Assembly (NCBI RefSeq): GCF_010092985.1
Contig: NZ_CP048106.1
Coordinates: forward strand, 3,566,001-3,630,000
Direction: 5' to 3'
DNA: 64,000 nt
DNA from: Pontibacter pudoricolor
Lineage (GTDB): Bacteria; Bacteroidota; Bacteroidia; Cytophagales; Hymenobacteraceae
Part shown: piece by piece, positions 56,969-64,000 of the stretch
How positions within the stretch are numbered: position 1 is the stretch's first letter
How the letters are laid out: each line of letters opens with the position of its first letter
The notes under the pieces: generated by a model
What the model saw: only the letters and a program-made list of their open reading frames with translations
The model's database searches: none
What the model was told of the DNA's origin: nothing
Translations under genes and position numbers: made by a program

Positions 56969-57334
56969 TTACTTTTTCTTGCGAAACCAGCTGCGCTGCT
57001 TAAGGGCACGCTCCTGTGCAATAAAAGTATTCAGCTCTTCAGCCATCGTAGTTTCGTTGGCTACCGTTGCTTCTACCGAGAACGGAGCAGCAACCGGAGT
57101 CGCAACGCTTTCAGTTGGTAAAGCAAAAGCAGGAATAACTGAAACGTGAACTTTAGCGGCAGCTGTAGCAACTATACCACCGGAAGTTAACATGGCTGCA
57201 CCAGATGGAGTGTTAACTCCTTGTGCTAACCGTAGGGCTAAGCTGCTACCTGTTGTAGCTACTTGTGCCGTTGCAGAAGTATAACTAATTACCAAAATCG
57301 TAACAAAAGCAACTAGTAATACTGATTTTTTCAT
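56969..57334 (-). CDS. small exported protein, unknown
   Basis: 121 residues. Signal peptide (SVLLVAFVTILVISYTSATAQ), then an Ala/Thr/Val-rich linker and a basic tail ALKQRSWFRKKK. No family recognised. It lies alone with an AT-rich upstream region. Confidence 0.55.
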   Translation of the reverse strand: MKKSVLLVAFVTILVISYTSATAQVATTGSSLALRLAQGVNTPSGAAMLTSGGIVATAAAKVHVSVIPAFALPTESVATPVAAPFSVEATVANETTMAEELNTFIAQERALKQRSWFRKKK

Positions 57335-57690
57335 ATTGTTTATAGTTTTTTGACTACTCTAACGATTTAACGGTTGCAAAGTTATGGATTTTATATATAC
57401 AAAAAGCAGAATATGTAAAAAATAATCATATAGTTTTATTGGGATAATGCCAAAAGTGCGTTCAAGGCAATTAAATGCCTTTTTCAGGAATGAATTTTTT
57501 TGAAATTTTTTTTAAAAAAACTTAATATTCGGATTATGGATTTAGATTTTTGTTGGAAAAGTACAGTTTATTAACAAAAGTGGTGGTTTGTCGATGAAAT
57601 TCAGGAGTTTATCATGACTTTTAGAGGGAACGGTAAAAGAAAAAGCCTGGCCATATTGGCCAGGCTTTTTCAAACTATAGGATAATTCGG
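57335..57690. other. AT-rich spacer with gcvP terminator
   Basis: No gene seen. 57360-57600 is AT-rich (runs of A and T near 57497-57525) and probably holds the promoter of the small exported protein. The gcvP terminator lies at its right end. Confidence 0.5.
57640..57670 (-). terminator. terminator after gcvP
   Basis: A perfect 13-bp stem AAAAAGCCTGGCC (57640-57652) / GGCCAGGCTTTTT (57658-57670), loop ATATT, 20 bp beyond the minus-strand stop. Confidence 0.9.
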
Positions 57691-60609
<2,919 letters not shown>

Positions 60610-60689
60610 AACGATGAAATATTGATTGGGAAATTGGGTTAATTAATTTCTTAGAAAGTTAAGGATTTCAGGCCTTCTTTGATTTTCTA

Positions 60690-60697
60690 CAAAAGTA
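60690..60697 (-). promoter_or_regulatory. candidate -7 element for gcvP
   Basis: TACTTTTG on the minus strand matches TANNTTTG, about 80 bp upstream of the gcvP start. No glycine riboswitch fold was apparent in the leader. Confidence 0.4.
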
Positions 60698-60892
60698 ACA
60701 GTATTTGTTTTTATATTGAACCATGAAAGGCAAATACTTAATGCCTTTGCCGGGTGCTACTTATATATATAATTATAGTGTAGGTATAACTGTTAAACAC
60801 AATATCCGGCGTCTTGTTTAGCGCTAGCCTTACAGAGGGCTTGGCTATAGTTTCAAACATCAGAAATCTAAGAACAATTCAGGAATCTGCAC

Positions 60893-62122
60893 ATGACCAA
60901 GGTTAAAGTAGGTATTATTAAAGAAGGAAAGGTGCCTGTAGATAAGCGGGTGCCGCTAACACCAAAAAAGTGCGAGGAAGCTACACAGGAATTTCCTGGC
61001 CTTGAAGTGTTGGTGCAGCCAAGCGAAGTAAGATGTTTTTCGGATGAAGAATACGCAGAGCTGGGGATACCGCTGCAGCAGGACCTGAGTAATTGTGATG
61101 TGCTGATGGGCGTGAAAGAAGTGCCTGTAGACCAACTGATCCCGAACAAGACTTATTTCTTCTTTTCGCATACGATAAAGAAGCAGCCGCACAATGCCAA
61201 ACTGCTGCGTGCTATACTCGATAAAAAGATCACATTAATAGACTATGAACTGCTGACAGATAAGGATGGCCACCGTGTAGTTGCCTTTGGCCGGTACGCC
61301 GGCATCGTTGGGGCTTATAACGGCATTCTCACTTACGGGAAAAAACATAAGCTCTTTGATCTGAAACCTGCCTACCTCTGCCACGACATGGACGACATGC
61401 AGGAAGAGTTCTTTAAAGTGAAGTTGCCACCTATTAAAATAGCAGTAACCGGTGGCGGGCGTGTGGCTGGCGGTGCTATGGAAGTGTTGGATATGATGCA
61501 GATCCGGAAGGTGAGCGTGTTCGACTATTTATATAAGCAGTTCACAGAGCCGGTGTATGCCCAGCTGCATTCCGGCGACTATAACAGAAGGCCTGATGTG
61601 GAAGTGTGGGACTCTCCTGATTTTTATACCCACCCGGAGCTGTACGAGAGCACCTTCCGCAAATTTACCCGCGTAACCGATCTGCTCCTGGCCTGTGCCT
61701 ACTGGAATCCGCAAGCTCCTAAGCTGTTTTCTGAAGAAGACACCCGCCAACCCGACTTCAAAATAGATACTATAGCCGATATTACCTGTGATGTGGATGG
61801 GTCTATCCCGACCACCAGGCGCGCCACCACTATACCAGACCCGGTTTACGACTATAACCCGGCAACAGGAGAGTTAGAGGCACCCTATAGTTCGGAAAGC
61901 AATATAACCGTAATGGCCGTTGATAACCTGCCCTGCGAGCTGCCCCGCAACGCCTCCCGCGATTTTGGCCGTAATATTATAGACTATGTGTTTCCGCAGT
62001 TCTTTAACAACGATGAAGGAGGTATGCTGGCAAGAGCAACTATAGCTAAGGATGGAAAGCTTACTGAAAAGTATAGTTACCTGCAGGAGTATGCGGATAG
62101 CGCAGTAAGCGCAATAAACTAA
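60893..62122 (+). CDS. AlaDH/PNT-family NAD(P)-dependent dehydrogenase
   Basis: 409-residue protein of the alanine dehydrogenase / pyridine nucleotide transhydrogenase-N / lysine-forming saccharopine dehydrogenase superfamily. N-terminal KVGIIKEGKVPVDKRVPLTPKKCEEA contains the typical substrate Arg and Lys. A Rossmann motif is IAVTGGGRVAGGAMEVLDMM, and the region IADITCDVDGSIPTTRRATTIPDPVYDY is close to saccharopine dehydrogenase-type members. It is divergent from gcvP. The amino acid substrate is unknown. Confidence 0.8.
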   Translation: MTKVKVGIIKEGKVPVDKRVPLTPKKCEEATQEFPGLEVLVQPSEVRCFSDEEYAELGIPLQQDLSNCDVLMGVKEVPVDQLIPNKTYFFFSHTIKKQPHNAKLLRAILDKKITLIDYELLTDKDGHRVVAFGRYAGIVGAYNGILTYGKKHKLFDLKPAYLCHDMDDMQEEFFKVKLPPIKIAVTGGGRVAGGAMEVLDMMQIRKVSVFDYLYKQFTEPVYAQLHSGDYNRRPDVEVWDSPDFYTHPELYESTFRKFTRVTDLLLACAYWNPQAPKLFSEEDTRQPDFKIDTIADITCDVDGSIPTTRRATTIPDPVYDYNPATGELEAPYSSESNITVMAVDNLPCELPRNASRDFGRNIIDYVFPQFFNNDEGGMLARATIAKDGKLTEKYSYLQEYADSAVSAIN

Positions 62123-62130
62123 CTATAGTT

Positions 62131-64000
62131 TTGAGATTTTTTGAGAAGGTAGCTCTTTTACTTGTCGCGACTCTAATTGCGCTAATAGTGCTGGCTGATA
62201 TAGGCGGGTTCTTGCTTACAAGTAAACTATGGCTGCTTGCACTAACCTATATAGTTGGTAGTTACTGGTTACTACGTGCTGAACATGAACCTGTACCCTT
62301 GGCTATACTGGCTGGTTTTGCTTTCGGACTTGTTTTGATCATCTTGCCGGTTGCTATAAAAGTAAATCAGGACTGGCGCTATACCCTGGCTTTTTGTACA
62401 CCCAACGCAGTCCTATTTCTGTATCTCCTTTTCTATAGTTACCGTCGTAAATTGGAGGGTCAGGAGCAGACAATTACAAAACTGTTACTTTATCGCTCAG
62501 GAATTCTCCTTATAGTTTCCGGGTTCTTTATATCAGTACCACTCTATACAAAAGCTCACCGCCTGGTAATTAAGGAGCTTAACCCTCACAATAAATTTCT
62601 GCTTCATAATATCCGGATGTATGATGTAGGTGATGTAGCAGTAGAACATTTAGAAAATGGGAATTGCGATGATGCGATTGAGGCTGCAAGCATTGCCCGG
62701 CGAGAGGGAGAACTTTGGTTAGAGTGGCAACAAGGCGATTCGTTAAATTTACTTAGAGATATAAGCGGAACTATAGAAAGACAATACAAGGCTTACGCCT
62801 GCAAAGCTGTAGCTGATTATGATGTCAAAAACTATGAGGCATCACTAAAAGCAAATATTCAAGCAGATAGTATTCTGGATCAATGGATAGTTGCTGACAC
62901 TTCTTTATATACAGAGAAAGTATGGTCGTGGAAGCGGATGGCCGAATGTTATACCTATTTGTATGATTATGCTAAATCTGATTCACTCTACACCTTAGCT
63001 ATTAAGCAGTATAGTCAGGAGAAAAAGGTGCTGGATGCGGATCTTGCTAACTTGTATATCGGGCTATGTGATAATATGGTAGCACAAGGCTACGGGCAGG
63101 AAGCTGTAGAGGTCTTGGAAACTATAATTAAAGGAGTAAAACAGAACACTTTGCCTGAAAAGCATAAGGAGGGTTTGCTTGTGCTATTCAAAAATCTGAT
63201 CGTAAATACACTTCGCATAGCGGATCTGGTCAAATCTGAAATATACTTAAAAGAAGGGTTTACGATGACTGAGCAAGGCAGCAAAGACTATTACTTATTT
63301 CAGCATTACAAAGGGCACCAGCAATTGCTCTTTAATAACTATAAAGCAGCAACCTCCCTTTTTACAAGTTCAAGGCAAGGTTTCAGGAAGCTGGATCGTG
63401 CTTCTTACCACGAGCAGGCCATGACCGAAAAAGGCTTATTTAGAGCTTCTCTGCTATCAGGAAAATTTGATCTGGCAGAGCAACACATAAAAGAGGCACT
63501 TGCTCTGACCGTGAAAGAAAATGGTATAGCATCTGTAGAATATCACGAAACGTTGAAAGATGCAGCTTTACTGGATGAAATGTTAGGTAACTACCAGAAT
63601 GCTGTAGAGAAACTGCTGGCAGTAGAGCATAGTTACAAAGCGGCATGGGGTGAAAGTAATAAAGTAATGGAAGTGTGGGTACAGCTCGCAAGTGTATATG
63701 CAGAGCTCGACGACGAGGCTGCTGTAAGGACAACTATAGACAAAGCTCTAAAGGCTGCCTCAGAATTTGAAAACCCTACTCTCGCCTTATCCGATGCATA
63801 CTGGTTAATAGTAGCCAATACCAAAATTTATCAGGAAGACTATATCACTGCTGACCTAATATATAATAAGGTGCTGGAGCGACAGAGGGGTGCACAAAAT
63901 AAAGTGCTACACGCTAAAGCTATAGTTGGTAAAGGTGTTGTAAGTATGGCTAAAGGTGATTTAGCAAATGCTAACCAGAATCTAAACAAAGCTGAAACTA
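62131..64000 (+). CDS. TPR-repeat membrane protein, 3'-partial
   Basis: An open frame of over 620 codons runs without a stop from a TTG at 62131 to the window end. The translation starts LRFFEKVALLLVATLIALIVLADIGG, has four membrane helices (to about residue 145), then about 475 residues of helical TPR-like repeats (for example LLSGKFDLAEQHIKEALAL, LLDEMLGNYQNAVEKLLAVE, QLASVYAELDDEAAVRTTIDKAL). No ATG fits before the first helix, so TTG is the likely start, 8 bp past the stop of the dehydrogenase gene and right after an AACTATAGTT palindrome. Two-component or sensory proteins often have such TPR parts, but the C-terminus is outside the window. Confidence 0.72.
   Translation, partial: MRFFEKVALLLVATLIALIVLADIGGFLLTSKLWLLALTYIVGSYWLLRAEHEPVPLAILAGFAFGLVLIILPVAIKVNQDWRYTLAFCTPNAVLFLYLLFYSYRRKLEGQEQTITKLLLYRSGILLIVSGFFISVPLYTKAHRLVIKELNPHNKFLLHNIRMYDVGDVAVEHLENGNCDDAIEAASIARREGELWLEWQQGDSLNLLRDISGTIERQYKAYACKAVADYDVKNYEASLKANIQADSILDQWIVADTSLYTEKVWSWKRMAECYTYLYDYAKSDSLYTLAIKQYSQEKKVLDADLANLYIGLCDNMVAQGYGQEAVEVLETIIKGVKQNTLPEKHKEGLLVLFKNLIVNTLRIADLVKSEIYLKEGFTMTEQGSKDYYLFQHYKGHQQLLFNNYKAATSLFTSSRQGFRKLDRASYHEQAMTEKGLFRASLLSGKFDLAEQHIKEALALTVKENGIASVEYHETLKDAALLDEMLGNYQNAVEKLLAVEHSYKAAWGESNKVMEVWVQLASVYAELDDEAAVRTTIDKALKAASEFENPTLALSDAYWLIVANTKIYQEDYITADLIYNKVLERQRGAQNKVLHAKAIVGKGVVSMAKGDLANANQNLNKAET

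Noticed and set aside
60610..60892. Glycine riboswitch upstream of gcvP
   Set aside because: No tandem aptamer-like conserved core was found; only a short AAAGGCA/TGCCTTT hairpin (60726-60748) and a -7-like element are present.

Overview
The window is about 64 kb of a Bacteroidota chromosome, most likely Cytophagales and probably Hymenobacteraceae (Pontibacter-like; the genus is inference). Support comes from a type IX secretion (T9SS) type B cargo with its SprF/PorP and PorE-like partners, a split ATP synthase operon (atpBEFHAG without atpDC), TonB/CarboxypepD_reg receptors, a DUF5686 protein, the bacillithiol-linked protein YtxJ, near absence of Shine-Dalgarno sites, and TANNTTTG-type -7 promoter elements. 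No rRNA, tRNA, CRISPR array, phage or transposase gene was seen. Layout: 1-5.2 kb, F0F1 ATP synthase genes atpB-E-F-H-A-G. 5.3-14.2 kb, a PafA-like phosphatase, inorganic pyrophosphatase, a polytopic membrane protein, NnrDE metabolite repair enzyme, a DUF5686 outer-membrane protein and a PAP2 phosphatase. 14.2-25.3 kb, ispF, an M28 peptidase, a LutB-like iron-sulfur protein, an asparagine synthetase derived from AsnRS divergent from an AsnC-like regulator, an aminotransferase, a DUF4407 protein, a lipoprotein, L-serine dehydratase and acylphosphatase. 25.3-28.7 kb, an AT-rich frameshifted DUF3644 gene, a DinB protein and a thioredoxin-NHL protein. 28.7-39.4 kb, respiratory complex I genes nuoA-B-C and, 6 kb further on, nuoD, separated by a block of mostly opposite-strand accessory genes and by repeat-rich spacers. 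39.4-46.1 kb, an M16 peptidase, a fused 2-oxoacid dehydrogenase E1, small secreted proteins, YtxJ, OsmC and lipoyl synthase (lipA). 46.1-47.6 kb, a large repeat island. 47.6-53.8 kb, a T9SS cargo/translocon module: a DUF3494/DUF11/PKD-like adhesin, a SprF/PorP-like protein and a PorE-like OmpA protein. 53.9-64 kb, a TonB-dependent receptor, a DUF4136 lipoprotein, glycine dehydrogenase gcvP, an AlaDH/PNT-family dehydrogenase, and a TPR membrane protein running off the end. Several genes fit together functionally: E1, lipA and gcvP all belong to lipoate-dependent metabolism, serine dehydratase and GcvP to serine/glycine breakdown, and nuo and atp genes to respiratory ATP synthesis. The most striking DNA-level feature is a highly iterated palindrome, CTATAG in the context AACTATAGTT, scattered through genes and spacers but nearly absent from the ATP synthase operon. 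Second are several families of REP-like palindromic repeats concentrated in the long spacers, and a pair of attC-like hairpins flanking a small accessory gene at 37.1-37.6 kb.
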